Origin: a virus
Length of the DNA stretch: 33,730 bases
Virus record (IMG/VR): IMGVR_UViG_3300025383_000066
Span: 1 to 33,730 of that record
Reading direction: 5' to 3' (one strand)
Within the stretch, counting starts at the first letter, position 1, and each line of letters opens with the position of its first letter. The translations under genes and the position numbers were made by a program. Of this stretch, positions 16,048-23,771 are shown in pieces. The notes beneath the pieces are model-generated. The model searched no databases and was not told where the DNA came from. It saw nothing but the letters and a program-made list of their open reading frames with translations.

Positions 16048-16959
16048 TTACCTAATCTTTCCTGCTTTCCTGAGTTCTTTCCATTGCTGAGGTGTACCAT
16101 TAAAATTCCCATTTGAATCTATTGGCACTTCAACATTAGAACCCCCTCTAATAGGATTAATAGGTGCTGGTGCATTGCTCTTTCTCACAGCAGGCTTTTG
16201 TGCTTCAGCAGGCTTGTCAAATCTAGCCTCCAACTTCCCAATCTCTCTCAAGGCACTAATCAAAGACATGCCACTGATTTTTTCAGCTACCTCTGGGTTT
16301 TCTGCAAGATGATAAAGAATCTTTGGTCCTACATCACTTTCCAGAATTGCATCCCTAACTTGGTCTGATACAACTACATCTGAAGATGCAACCATATCAT
16401 CATAGTCTGGTAACTCTGCTTTTGCTTGTTCTAACTTAGATTGCCAAGATGTCATCATCTTTTCTCTCTCAGCTTGAACTTGCTTTTGCTTTTCAGCTAC
16501 ATCTCTATCTTTTAATGCCTTTTCAGTAGAATACTTTGCTAATGCCTTTGCATATTCAAATGCATCAGTAAAGTCACTAGGCTGTGGTTCTTTATCAGGA
16601 TTTTCTGCCACTTGTGGCTTGGATGCCTGCTCCAGTTCCTTTAGCCTGTTTTCTAAAGCCTCTCTTTGTTCCCTTTCCTTTTGAGCCTCAGCTCTGGCAA
16701 GTTCCCTTTCTTTGATGACTTTATCAAACCTCTTTTCAAGTTTGGGCTTTCTAGCACCTTCCTCTGCTGGTTTGGTTTCTTCTTTTGCCTCTGGTAAACT
16801 CTGTTCCTCTTTTGTCTCTGTCAGCTCAGGTTGCTCAACCTCTGGTGAGGGAGTCTCTGCAGGGTCAGGACTAGGGGAATCAGCTAAACCAAGTTTGTTA
16901 GCATAAAAATCACCTGAATTTTCTGAAGTAATTACATTACTTGCTTGTCTATCACTCAT
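16048..16959 (-). CDS. Scaffolding protein, P22 gp8-like
   Basis: Started at the ATG at 16959 (MSDRQASN), which has GAGGAAA five bases upstream; a longer frame to a TTG at 17013 is less likely. The resulting 303 aa equals the length of P22 gp8. The N-terminal third is Glu/Pro rich; residues about 70-140 and 160-190 are Lys/Glu/Arg/Gln-rich coiled coil; the C-terminus ends in a basic helix (TPQQWKELRKAGKIR), as expected for the coat-binding tail of P22-type scaffolds. It guides coat assembly and leaves the procapsid. Located between portal and coat. Confidence 0.85.
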   Translation of the reverse strand: MSDRQASNVITSENSGDFYANKLGLADSPSPDPAETPSPEVEQPELTETKEEQSLPEAKEETKPAEEGARKPKLEKRFDKVIKERELARAEAQKEREQREALENRLKELEQASKPQVAENPDKEPQPSDFTDAFEYAKALAKYSTEKALKDRDVAEKQKQVQAEREKMMTSWQSKLEQAKAELPDYDDMVASSDVVVSDQVRDAILESDVGPKILYHLAENPEVAEKISGMSLISALREIGKLEARFDKPAEAQKPAVRKSNAPAPINPIRGGSNVEVPIDSNGNFNGTPQQWKELRKAGKIR

Positions 16960-17040
16960 GAGTTTCCTCAAGTATTTTGCCTGGTGTGCCTCACCAGTAA
17001 GGTTTGTGGGCAATATAACCCAAAATCATAAGGCTGTCAA

Positions 17041-19146
17041 TTATTGTTGCTGATTGGGCATAATGGACTGGTCAGCCTGTGCAATTGCTTGATACTGCTC
17101 CTGATTTCTCATCTGGATTTCTCTCTCCAGTCTGGCAGTATCCATGTGATGCAATAACATATCTGAAATTGCCTCAATTTCTACCCTGTTCTGGCTAGTT
17201 ATAGCCTTGGTATTTACATCATGGACTCTAGCTTGAAGCATAGATTCTGTATTGTGAGCTTTGGTTGTCTGCCTCATCAACTCTCGCTGAGTCTCAGCCT
17301 GTTGCTTAACTTGCTCAATATCCTGTCTTTGCTTCATAGCCATCTGTAAAGCCTGCAACTGCTGTGTGAGTTGCTGGACTTGAGCCTGACCTTGCTTAAT
17401 CATTAGTTGAGCCTGTGGAGGAATATCAGAGTGCTCATCAATCTGGCTCAGTGGGTTCAGAGCCGCCAACCTATCAGCAATAGTCTCAGCCCCTGGGAAG
17501 TCCATATTCCTGAATACTAAGTCCCCAGCCACATTAAATAGCTCAGGTTTGGCAAGTAAAGGCATCATGGCATCTACTGCCTCTTGTCTCTTACTGTTGT
17601 AGCCTGGACCAGTTTCCATCACCACATCATATTGCCCTACAGTTACATCATTAAGCACTCTGCCCACAGCACTTTGCTCATTAATGGTCAAAAGGTCTGG
17701 CTTTCCATCATCCCCAATAATCCTCATAACCCTTTCAGTGTCATAAATCTTGGGAATTAAGTCTAAAAGTATTTTGCCAACATGGGAAATTGACTTGGTT
17801 AGATTGTCATAAAGGTCAAAATTGGTCAAATCCACTTGCATTTGCTGACCATTCAAAGCCTTGCCAGACATATTGCCTGGGAGTTGCTGTGATGGGTCAT
17901 AGATGCCAATAATGGTTGCCATGTCCTGATTGATCTCTTGGGCAGCAGTCAAAATGCCAGTAGGAGGAGGCTCTGGTTGCATCCTTATTGGAGGAGGAGC
18001 TGGGTTGCCATCAATATCTGTCTGCTTGTATCTTAAAGTAGCCATTGACTTGATGTTGGCACTTGCCCAGTCCAACTCATGACCTTCATCCTGACCCTCA
18101 GCCATGATCCATTTAGCCTTGGGAGCTAATGCCACAGATTCAGTCATGGATGTGACCCAGAAGTTGTACATCCTCTGGGCATCCTTAGCATGTCTAACCA
18201 TGCCAAATTTCTTTCTCTTATCCCCAATCACTACATGCCTGCCATACACAGGGACAATTGGGATGTAGTACCCCGGCCAATCTTTTTCCTCCAGCACTTC
18301 AATTGCTGTTAGCTTTTTCCACTTGATTGTCTTCTTTACACTAGGTCTTTCATCCACAATCTCTAACCCAGCTCTCTTGATTCTTTCAAAAAAGTCCTTG
18401 GAATCAGCAAATTTGGCAGAGCCATCACTTAATAAATAGAGCTTGGCTTTCTCCCTAACTGTGTAAAAGTACTCAGCAACTCTAATATCTTCCCTAGTAA
18501 TCCACTCACTTTGGGTATCTCCAGTGCCTCTGGATGTAAATGAAGTGTCTTGTGCATCTGGGTACATTTCCTTGAACACAGATTTTGGCATCATGGATGT
18601 AATCAGGCATCTTTCTTGGTCTGAACCATCCACTGCAATTGAATTTGGGTCTAAATAGACTGTAAATGGATTATCAATAGGGTCAATAAATAGTTCTTGG
18701 TCAAAAGAGTCCTCTCTCACATATCTGTGGTCAACCCTTAAATATCCCCAGCCCATTCTGACTGCATAGTTATAAGCATTGTCATAAGCATTATCAGCAT
18801 TGGAGTTAACCTCTATGTGCCTAACCATGCCTTGAATAACTTTGGCATCTGCAGCATCCTCCACAGTATTTGTGGCATGAACCCTGATTCTGGGTCTTTG
18901 CTGTCTTTGCTGGTTAGTGACTTGCCTGCAATAGCCATCTAGCTTGTTGATGGTTAAGACTGGTCTGGACTCAAGGTTTCTGCTATTTTGTAGGTCCACC
19001 GGCCACTGATCGCCCCCACTTGCAAACTTCAGGTCCTCTAAAGCCTCCTGCCTATTCATTGTGTCTGCATCATTAGCAAACTTCAGGAACTGCTTTGCCT
19101 CATCTATGATGGGGTCATAATCTGTTTCTAGTGGGTCAAGTGCCAT
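17041..19146 (-). CDS. Portal protein, P22 gp1-like
   Basis: Started at 19146 (MALDPLETD), one base after the terminase stop; an upstream ATG at 19179 (His-rich leader) lies in the terminase gene. The 701 aa match P22 portal (725 aa). Family hallmarks include ALEDLKFASGGDQWP, RPVLTINKLDGYCRQVTNQQ and a long C-terminal coiled-coil of Gln/Ala (about 590-680) that corresponds to the barrel. The portal is the DNA entry dodecamer bound by terminase. I count only 5 CpG in the gene. Confidence 0.92.
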   Translation of the reverse strand: MALDPLETDYDPIIDEAKQFLKFANDADTMNRQEALEDLKFASGGDQWPVDLQNSRNLESRPVLTINKLDGYCRQVTNQQRQQRPRIRVHATNTVEDAADAKVIQGMVRHIEVNSNADNAYDNAYNYAVRMGWGYLRVDHRYVREDSFDQELFIDPIDNPFTVYLDPNSIAVDGSDQERCLITSMMPKSVFKEMYPDAQDTSFTSRGTGDTQSEWITREDIRVAEYFYTVREKAKLYLLSDGSAKFADSKDFFERIKRAGLEIVDERPSVKKTIKWKKLTAIEVLEEKDWPGYYIPIVPVYGRHVVIGDKRKKFGMVRHAKDAQRMYNFWVTSMTESVALAPKAKWIMAEGQDEGHELDWASANIKSMATLRYKQTDIDGNPAPPPIRMQPEPPPTGILTAAQEINQDMATIIGIYDPSQQLPGNMSGKALNGQQMQVDLTNFDLYDNLTKSISHVGKILLDLIPKIYDTERVMRIIGDDGKPDLLTINEQSAVGRVLNDVTVGQYDVVMETGPGYNSKRQEAVDAMMPLLAKPELFNVAGDLVFRNMDFPGAETIADRLAALNPLSQIDEHSDIPPQAQLMIKQGQAQVQQLTQQLQALQMAMKQRQDIEQVKQQAETQRELMRQTTKAHNTESMLQARVHDVNTKAITSQNRVEIEAISDMLLHHMDTARLEREIQMRNQEQYQAIAQADQSIMPNQQQ

Positions 19147-19147
19147 G

Positions 19148-20434
19148 TTATAGTGCCATCCATGATTGTGGTGGTGCATAGTTTACTTGCTTTGGTCTTC
19201 TTGGTCTAGTCTCTTGAACACCTAAAGCAACCATGCGGAAAGCATCAGCTCCATGTGAATACTGGTCATGGAGTGGGTTTTTACTAAAAGCCTTTGTCTC
19301 TGGGTCAACTTCATACTTGTAATGCCTGAGACATTGCAAACCATCATAGCAATTGTCCCTATCAAAAAAGCAATTCCTAAACATGGTTCTGGAAGCATTG
19401 ATAGAGTCCACAATGCTAGTTCTTGGGATTATTTTGGTCTTGAACCCAGCATTTCTGACAATTTCCTCTATGGTTCTGCCCTGTGCTGCCAATGTTTTAT
19501 TCTGTGCATCATGTGGTAGCCAGAGTGTGTCATAGACATAACCAAAGGTCTGCATAAGTGCCAGGTAATGACTCATAGTCTGCTGACTATCCTCTATGTA
19601 CCTAATAAATCTGATTTCCTGAGCTATGAACTGGACAAACCAAATAGATGTGGAATCTGCCCAGCCAAGATCAAACACAGCATGGACTGGCTTGGTAGGG
19701 TCATATCTAACTTTAGTGATTCTTTCCTCCAGCTCTGCCATCTGCATTTCCCTGGCAAATACAGCTCCATCCACAGTCTGCCTGCAAAGTCCTTCCCAAA
19801 CTGTGTTGTAAGCCTCTGGGTCTCTAGATTGTAGAGTTCTCCTCTCATGGTCCAAAACTTCAGGAAACCACGGGTTATCACTCCAGTTAACTTTTTGGGT
19901 AATGCAATTATCAGGCTTATGCAGAATAAATCTTTGGTATGTGGCATCAGACTCTAGTTCTGGGTTCATGGTTATCCAGATTTCTGAATCCTTGGCTCTA
20001 ATAGTAGGAATAAGAATATCCCAGCTTCTTGCTGAGACTGCCTGAGCTTCCTCTACCCAGACAATAGTGCAACCCTCGTAGCTCTTAATATTATGTGGAT
20101 TGTTTTTCAGCCCCACAAAGGCAAACTCAGTCCCATTTGCCCCCCTGATGGAATTCTGGGTAATTTCATAGAACCCAATCAAACCCAGTTCTATGATCTG
20201 GTCACTTAATAGCTTATGAACTGATTGAGATATGGAGTTCTGAAATTCCCTGGCACACAAAATCCTGTGGACTTGCTTTGCACCCAGGATGAGCAGTGCT
20301 CTAGCAACAGACCATGACTTTGCTGAACCCCTGCCCCCAAAGATGCATTTATACCTTGATGGTTGGAACAGGCACTGGAGCTTGACTGGAAACTCAGCCT
20401 TTTTAATAGCTTGGTTAAGTTCACTCTGCTCCAT
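19148..20434 (-). CDS. terL: Terminase large subunit
   Basis: A 428-aa packaging motor of Terminase_3 (PBSX-like) type. Walker A is GGRGSAKS (33-40), Walker B is TIVWVEEA (123-130), with the coupling segment ITMNPEL near 154-160. The RNase H-like nuclease opens at AVFDLGWADS (first Asp at about 255) and closes with HDQYSHGADAFRM near the C-terminus. It cuts concatemers and drives DNA into the head through the portal. It overlaps the small-subunit gene by 14 bases and ends one base before the portal gene. Confidence 0.95.
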   Translation of the reverse strand: MEQSELNQAIKKAEFPVKLQCLFQPSRYKCIFGGRGSAKSWSVARALLILGAKQVHRILCAREFQNSISQSVHKLLSDQIIELGLIGFYEITQNSIRGANGTEFAFVGLKNNPHNIKSYEGCTIVWVEEAQAVSARSWDILIPTIRAKDSEIWITMNPELESDATYQRFILHKPDNCITQKVNWSDNPWFPEVLDHERRTLQSRDPEAYNTVWEGLCRQTVDGAVFAREMQMAELEERITKVRYDPTKPVHAVFDLGWADSTSIWFVQFIAQEIRFIRYIEDSQQTMSHYLALMQTFGYVYDTLWLPHDAQNKTLAAQGRTIEEIVRNAGFKTKIIPRTSIVDSINASRTMFRNCFFDRDNCYDGLQCLRHYKYEVDPETKAFSKNPLHDQYSHGADAFRMVALGVQETRPRRPKQVNYAPPQSWMAL

Positions 20435-20693
20435 CTGGCTTTACAAATGTGACCTGAAGATGAGGCATGATGACATTTCCACTTGCATCTTCAAGAGTTG
20501 TTGCCTGAACTGCCTTCCCATCAATCCTATCCATTAGCTCTCTAATAGCCCAAGGCTCTCCTTCCTCAGCTTTGCTAATCAAGACCTCAGCAATTGCTCT
20601 AGCTCTATGAGGCTCTTGGGAAAGAATCATCCTCAGCTTTTCTTGGAAAAGTCTGCCTTTAGATGAGTTAATATTACCTAATGGAGCACCCAT
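20421..20693 (-). CDS. Probable terminase small subunit
   Basis: A 90-aa protein starting MGAPLGNINSSKGRLFQ, a very common start in short phage proteins placed directly before the large terminase. Helical middle (ARAIAEVLISKAEEGEPWAI) and a conserved-looking MDRIDGKAVQ segment follow. It overlaps terL by 14 bases. DNA recognition for packaging is inferred from location and the family start. No clear ribosome site precedes the ATG (an A-rich tract lies there). Confidence 0.75.
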   Translation of the reverse strand: MGAPLGNINSSKGRLFQEKLRMILSQEPHRARAIAEVLISKAEEGEPWAIRELMDRIDGKAVQATTLEDASGNVIMPHLQVTFVKPDGAE

Positions 20694-20732
20694 ATTGTTT
20701 TTTTGTATAAATAATTGATTTTAATATAACTT

Positions 20733-20924
20733 TTAGTTATTTGTAGGAGTCTCAGGAGCAGGCTCTGCTGATTTCTCAGCTACTGGATTTATTTGAGCTG
20801 GAGCAGGCATTTGCTCATTAGCTTTGTGCATTAATTTCTGCACCAATATTTGCATATCCCTGATTTTGTGCTCAAGGCTAGTAATTATTAAGTTTACGTC
20901 TTGTATTTCATGTTCAAATATCAT
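20733..20924 (-). CDS. Small coiled-coil protein (63 aa)
   Basis: Residues 1-40 form a likely amphipathic coiled coil (EIQDVNLIITSLEHKIRDMQ), followed by a Pro/Ala/Glu tail. A ribosome site (GGAAAG) sits five bases before the ATG, inside the end of the 48-aa gene. No family is recognised. Position directly before the terminase pair. Confidence 0.65.
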   Translation of the reverse strand: MIFEHEIQDVNLIITSLEHKIRDMQILVQKLMHKANEQMPAPAQINPVAEKSAEPAPETPTNN

Positions 20925-21060
20925 TTTTCTTTCCTTGTTTATGTGTTCTACCTGGACCTTTTTTGGTATAGCTTGGGTTTTTGCCTACTTGCCATTTCAT
21001 GAACAAATGCTCATCAAATCCAAGTGCTATTAAGAGATGGACTGCTAGACTAGCTTTCAT
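20914..21060 (-). CDS. Hypothetical 48-aa basic protein
   Basis: A short gene starting at 21060 in an ATGA overlap with the stop of the 47-aa gene and overlapping the 63-aa gene by 11 bases. The N-terminal 20 residues are mildly hydrophobic (MKASLAVHLLIALGFDEHLF), and the C-terminus is Lys/Gly rich (YTKKGPGRTHKQGKKNDI). The two-sided overlap is the main evidence that it is real. Function unknown. Confidence 0.55.
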   Translation of the reverse strand: MKASLAVHLLIALGFDEHLFMKWQVGKNPSYTKKGPGRTHKQGKKNDI

Positions 21061-21200
21061 TTCTTTTTGGCTTTCTTTTCTGCTTCACGTTTAACATTCA
21101 AGGCAATCGCAACAGCTTGTTTTTGTGGTTTACCAGCTTGAATCTCTTTTTCTATGTTTTTACCTACATTTTTTTGTAGTTTTGATTTAATTAATGGCAT
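21057..21200 (-). CDS. DUF6496-like small basic protein (47 aa)
   Basis: The sequence begins MPLIKSKLQKNVGKNI and continues with AGKPQKQAVAIALNVKR, ending in a run of Lys/Ala. This is the pattern of a small conserved protein (DUF6496-like, named from memory) found widely in phages and bacteria, of unknown role, possibly nucleic-acid binding. It overlaps the neighbours on both sides (14 and 4 bases). It carries more CpG than the genes around it. Confidence 0.7.
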   Translation of the reverse strand: MPLIKSKLQKNVGKNIEKEIQAGKPQKQAVAIALNVKREAEKKAKKK

Positions 21201-21405
21201 CTATTTCTCCTCTAGTTTCAACTTTTACTTTTTTTGATCTTTCATCAATTGATCTTCTGTACTCTATATGTCTAAGGCGCTTTTCAATTTCATACTTTTT
21301 GCCTTTTAAATAATTTAATATTTTTTCCTGAGATTGAATAATTTGTTCTACGTATTTAACTTCAGAATTAAGCTCTATTTCTTCTTCAATACGTTCCCAA
21401 CTCAT
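21187..21405 (-). CDS. Coiled-coil protein (72 aa)
   Basis: A highly charged helical protein: WERIEEEIELNSEVKYVEQI and a heptad-like pattern through residue 60. It overlaps the GroES-like gene by four bases (ATGA) and the 47-aa gene by 14. Not recognised beyond the predicted coiled coil. Confidence 0.65.
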   Translation of the reverse strand: MSWERIEEEIELNSEVKYVEQIIQSQEKILNYLKGKKYEIEKRLRHIEYRRSIDERSKKVKVETRGEIDAIN

Positions 21406-21680
21406 TCGACCTCCTCAACGAAACAGACATCTTGCCACGACATGACAAGGAATTTCTCATCCCCGTCCTTAAAATTGTGATATTTCAGGTATTCGTCCTT
21501 GTAGTCTTTGGCTAAAGTCCCAAACCAGACCTTATCCCCTACTTTTAGACCCTCAGCCTCAGCTTCATCACCAACTGCTACTACATGCCCAACTGTATCT
21601 GCCTCAGCAGTCTGGACATATAAAGTGGACTGTATTCTAGGAATAGGTCTAACAATAATCTTGTCTTTTATGGGTTTCAT
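21402..21680 (-). CDS. GroES-like co-chaperonin fold protein (92 aa)
   Basis: The sequence MKPIKDKIIVRPIPRIQSTL, then GHVVAVGDEAEAEGLKVGDKV and a closing SWQDVCFVEE, follows the Cpn10 fold (bacterial GroES begins with a similar IRPLHDRVIV and has VGDxV). The mobile loop region between about residues 16 and 30 is short. Phage Cpn10 homologues, as in T4 gp31, adapt the host GroEL to fold the coat protein. It sits close upstream of the terminase/coat module, consistent with that use. It overlaps the next gene upstream by four bases. Confidence 0.7.
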   Translation of the reverse strand: MKPIKDKIIVRPIPRIQSTLYVQTAEADTVGHVVAVGDEAEAEGLKVGDKVWFGTLAKDYKDEYLKYHNFKDGDEKFLVMSWQDVCFVEEVE

Positions 21681-21937
21681 GGGATTTGCCTCCCACTTAA
21701 TTTTGGTCTGCCAGGCTTTTTCTTTTCTGCCTGGTCAGTTACTGCTGGGTTCATGACAACACCCAGCTCTAAATTGACTTTGGGCAATGTTATTGTGCTT
21801 GGCAATATAGGATTGTGTTCACCACACCAATCTGTGCTATTTCTGTTTTGGAAAGTAGGGTATCTTTTACAAACACCCATGTCCCTAAATCCCTCTTGGG
21901 AAAAATACTTACAAGTCTTACAATGTTGAGCAGTCAA
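21677..21937 (-). CDS. Zinc-ribbon protein with AT-hook-like motif (86 aa, TTG start)
   Basis: A TTG at 21937 is the likely start: AAGGA lies six bases upstream and no in-frame ATG comes before the first cysteines. Cysteines and a histidine (HCKTCKYF, GVCKRYP, DWCGEH) in the first 41 residues suggest one zinc site. The C-terminal KKKPGRPK resembles an AT-hook for minor-groove DNA binding. Possibly a small regulator or DNA-binding protein; function is inferred. First gene after the stem-loop at 21967-22001. Confidence 0.65.
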   Translation of the reverse strand: MTAQHCKTCKYFSQEGFRDMGVCKRYPTFQNRNSTDWCGEHNPILPSTITLPKVNLELGVVMNPAVTDQAEKKKPGRPKLSGRQIP

Positions 21938-21966
21938 TTCAAATCCTTATTATTTGGGTTGATTAG

Positions 21967-22001
21967 AAATACCCCTTAGACCACTAATCTTTGGGGTATT
22001 T
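21967..22001. terminator. Perfect 9-bp stem-loop after the 118-aa gene, possible terminator
   Basis: AAATACCCC (21967-21975) pairs with GGGGTATTT (21993-22001); the loop contains an extra TTAG/CTAA helix. It begins 6 bases after the minus-strand stop at 22008. The plus-strand side is followed by CGCTTTTT; on the minus side the U-rich end is within the stem itself. It may terminate or process the minus-strand early transcript; direction is uncertain. Confidence 0.5.
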
Positions 22002-22007
22002 CGCTTT

Positions 22008-22364
22008 TTACATGCTGTCTTGGATATGTGGTGTTCTCTCATGAACATAGCACTCAGACTCTCTTGAGCCAGTGTTAAATTCACCAGTTCTGCCATCTAC
22101 CTTGCCCATGTGGCTCATGTCTCTAGAACCAATGCTGTCAGCCTTGCCCATAGCAATGCCACCATTTAGAGGTCTTTTGATTTCACCAGTGGTATCAGCA
22201 GAGTCAGCACCCTTGGGCATCTTTTCTCCAGACATGCCTTTTGTGCCTTTCATGCTGTTTGGTCCAGTCATCTTGTCAAAAGACTTTGGTCCCATCTTCT
22301 TTTCACCAGTTGAATCTGATGACTTAGCCCCTTTAGGCTCTTTTTCCATTCCATAATATCCCAT
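22008..22364 (-). CDS. Low-complexity Gly/Lys/Ser/Met-rich protein (118 aa)
   Basis: Started at 22364 (MGYYGMEKEP), which has an AAGGAAC ribosome site; a longer frame to 22400 is not supported. The protein is hydrophilic with repeats such as PKGAKSSDSTGE and PKGADSADTTGE, and many Met-Gly and Lys-Gly steps. It should be disordered. Phages of this type often carry a protein of this look near the packaging genes, of unknown role. No Cys/His cluster or membrane span. Confidence 0.6.
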   Translation of the reverse strand: MGYYGMEKEPKGAKSSDSTGEKKMGPKSFDKMTGPNSMKGTKGMSGEKMPKGADSADTTGEIKRPLNGGIAMGKADSIGSRDMSHMGKVDGRTGEFNTGSRESECYVHERTPHIQDSM

Positions 22365-22400
22365 TTTTTGTTCCTTGCAAGTTAAAAATTGGAGTCTCAA

Positions 22401-22571
22401 TTATCCCAAATCACTATCTCTTGTCAAGTGAATTTTGTTGTTTTGGATAGCTTTTTTGAGCTTTTGATCTTCCTCCTCCCAGATTATATACATCAAAAAA
22501 CACCAAACAACAGTGGCAAAAATAGATGCCCCAATGAATAAAAGTGCAGATATTATGAGTGAATCAGCCAT
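22401..22571 (-). CDS. Single-span membrane protein (56 aa)
   Basis: A short reading frame from the ATG at 22571, inside the end of the 64-aa gene. It starts MADSLIISALLFIGASIFAT and continues VVWCFLMYII, one membrane span (about residues 5-30), then a charged tail WEEEDQKLKK. The 8-base overlap with its neighbour and the clear hydrophobic/charged layout support it. Function unknown. Confidence 0.65.
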   Translation of the reverse strand: MADSLIISALLFIGASIFATVVWCFLMYIIWEEEDQKLKKAIQNNKIHLTRDSDLG

Positions 22572-22758
22572 TTAAATCCTTTGCCAATTTCTCCAGCTCA
22601 GGTCTAAAACCACTGGCATCTACTTCAATTTCCAACAATTTTTTGTATCTTTTGGTCATTAGCTCAATTTCTCTAAGCCTGTAAACAATTTGAATGTCTG
22701 GACATTTTTTGTAAAGTGCCTGGAGTTGCAGCTTTCTTTGGGTTAATAGTTCAATCAT
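22564..22758 (-). CDS. Helical hypothetical protein (64 aa)
   Basis: A charged, Leu-rich helical protein: MIELLTQRKLQLQALYKK, then YRLREIELMTKRYKKLLEIE. It overlaps the 98-aa gene by 8 bases and the 56-aa gene by 8. Not recognised. Confidence 0.6.
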   Translation of the reverse strand: MIELLTQRKLQLQALYKKCPDIQIVYRLREIELMTKRYKKLLEIEVDASGFRPELEKLAKDLNG

Positions 22759-23047
22759 TTTTATAGGGTCTGGTTGCTTTCAGTTTCTGGGTTGTGCCAT
22801 CAAATACAAATTCAATATTATGTTTCCCAGTCTTGGAAAACTCCAAATAGTCTCCAGCAACTCCTAATTTAAACACCACATTAGCTGAAACTGCAAAATC
22901 AGTCTTTTCTTCGGGTTTTAGCCTATATTCATGTTTTTCATACCACAATGGCTCACCCATATCTTCCCATTGTCCGTTTTTGTCTTTCCATTGAATTTCA
23001 GCCCCATCTGCCCATTTTTTAATCAATTCTGAGTGTTTATGTTTCAT
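22751..23047 (-). CDS. Hypothetical phage protein with WADGAEIQW motif (98 aa)
   Basis: The N-terminal 45 residues (SELIKKWADGAEIQWKDKNG, then LWYEKHEYRLKPEE) match a small beta-domain widespread in phage hypothetical proteins, where a tryptophan-rich strand pair is followed by EYRIKP. The remainder is beta-rich. Function unknown. Start overlaps the previous gene's stop. Confidence 0.65.
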   Translation of the reverse strand: MKHKHSELIKKWADGAEIQWKDKNGQWEDMGEPLWYEKHEYRLKPEEKTDFAVSANVVFKLGVAGDYLEFSKTGKHNIEFVFDGTTQKLKATRPYKND

Positions 23048-23343
23048 GTGTTTTTTTCCTTCAATTTAGCTTCTATTGCTTTTGCTAATTTAGTTGGAAA
23101 ACCTGCGTTTTTTATTACCAAATCAACAATTTGCTCATTAGTTAACCCTACCCATTCTTTAGTTTGTAGTGTAATTGCTTTATTTATTGCATCAACAAGC
23201 CATGAAGGTGGAGCTAATTCTGCTGACATTCCATTATTTGCAAGATATGCAGACCATCTACCAATACATTCCCATAAATGAGATACAGGCTCATCCTGCT
23301 CTTGCTTTAGTGCTTCCTCTTCCCATTGTTCTTCTGTTTTCAT
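23044..23343 (-). CDS. Hypothetical protein (99 aa)
   Basis: An acidic, helical protein starting KTEEQWEEEALKQEQDEPVS and including GLTNEQIVDLVIKNAG, a short segment seen repeatedly in phage hypotheticals. ATGA overlaps on both sides (with the 34-aa and 98-aa genes) make it part of a translationally coupled chain. No function assigned. Confidence 0.6.
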   Translation of the reverse strand: MKTEEQWEEEALKQEQDEPVSHLWECIGRWSAYLANNGMSAELAPPSWLVDAINKAITLQTKEWVGLTNEQIVDLVIKNAGFPTKLAKAIEAKLKEKNT

Positions 23344-23444
23344 GTGGTCAATTCCTTAAGTTCCTTAATTATTAAATATGCACAAATAAATATAACAAAT
23401 AGTGCCACTACATTGATTGTGAGTTCAATTAGTATTTCATTCAT
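23340..23444 (-). CDS. Mini-membrane protein (34 aa)
   Basis: A very short gene from the ATG at 23444 to a stop overlapping the next start as ATGA. Residues 5-27 are almost wholly hydrophobic (LIELTINVVALFVIFICAYL) and are followed by a charged tail KELKELTT. The overlap with the next gene, the single clean span and lack of alternative use of this stretch support it. Function unknown. Confidence 0.5.
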   Translation of the reverse strand: MNEILIELTINVVALFVIFICAYLIIKELKELTT

Positions 23445-23471
23445 TCTTGTTTCTTTATTTTTATGGAATTT

Positions 23472-23603
23472 TCATAAATATCTTTCAATTGCTTTTAGGA
23501 GTTTATTTGAATGATATGCCATTAAATCCATCAATCTACCAACTGACTTTACAAAACCTTTGTCCCTTCTGGTCATCTGTCTACGCCATACCCTAATCTT
23601 CAT
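23472..23603 (-). CDS. Basic mini-protein (43 aa)
   Basis: Starts at 23603 with GGGG six bases upstream and overlaps the end of the 58-aa gene by 11 bases. It is rich in Arg/Lys and Met (MKIRVWRRQMTRRDKGFVKS). It may bind nucleic acid; nothing more can be said. Confidence 0.45.
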   Translation of the reverse strand: MKIRVWRRQMTRRDKGFVKSVGRLMDLMAYHSNKLLKAIERYL

Positions 23604-23769
23604 TCTTGTCCCCTTTATCCCTCGTAGCTCCAAACATGCACATAAAGCAACACCAAGGAGATATGTAGTACATACACAGACCTATCGTGATTACCAAGAT
23701 GGCGTTGTAGATATACATACAAATGGTTTCGACAGAGTAGTCAGTAAAAATTATTTCTTCTTTAGTCAT
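23593..23769 (-). CDS. Cys-rich single-span membrane protein (58 aa)
   Basis: Starts at 23769 with GAGG six bases upstream, two bases after the preceding gene. A hydrophobic region (about 15-45) includes YNAILVITIGLCMYYI and the cysteine-rich CCFMCM, then a charged tail (RDKGDKNED). Probably one membrane span with cysteines near the membrane face. CpG is more frequent here than in most of the window. Unknown role. Confidence 0.55.
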   Translation of the reverse strand: MTKEEIIFTDYSVETICMYIYNAILVITIGLCMYYISPWCCFMCMFGATRDKGDKNED

Positions 23770-23771
23770 TA

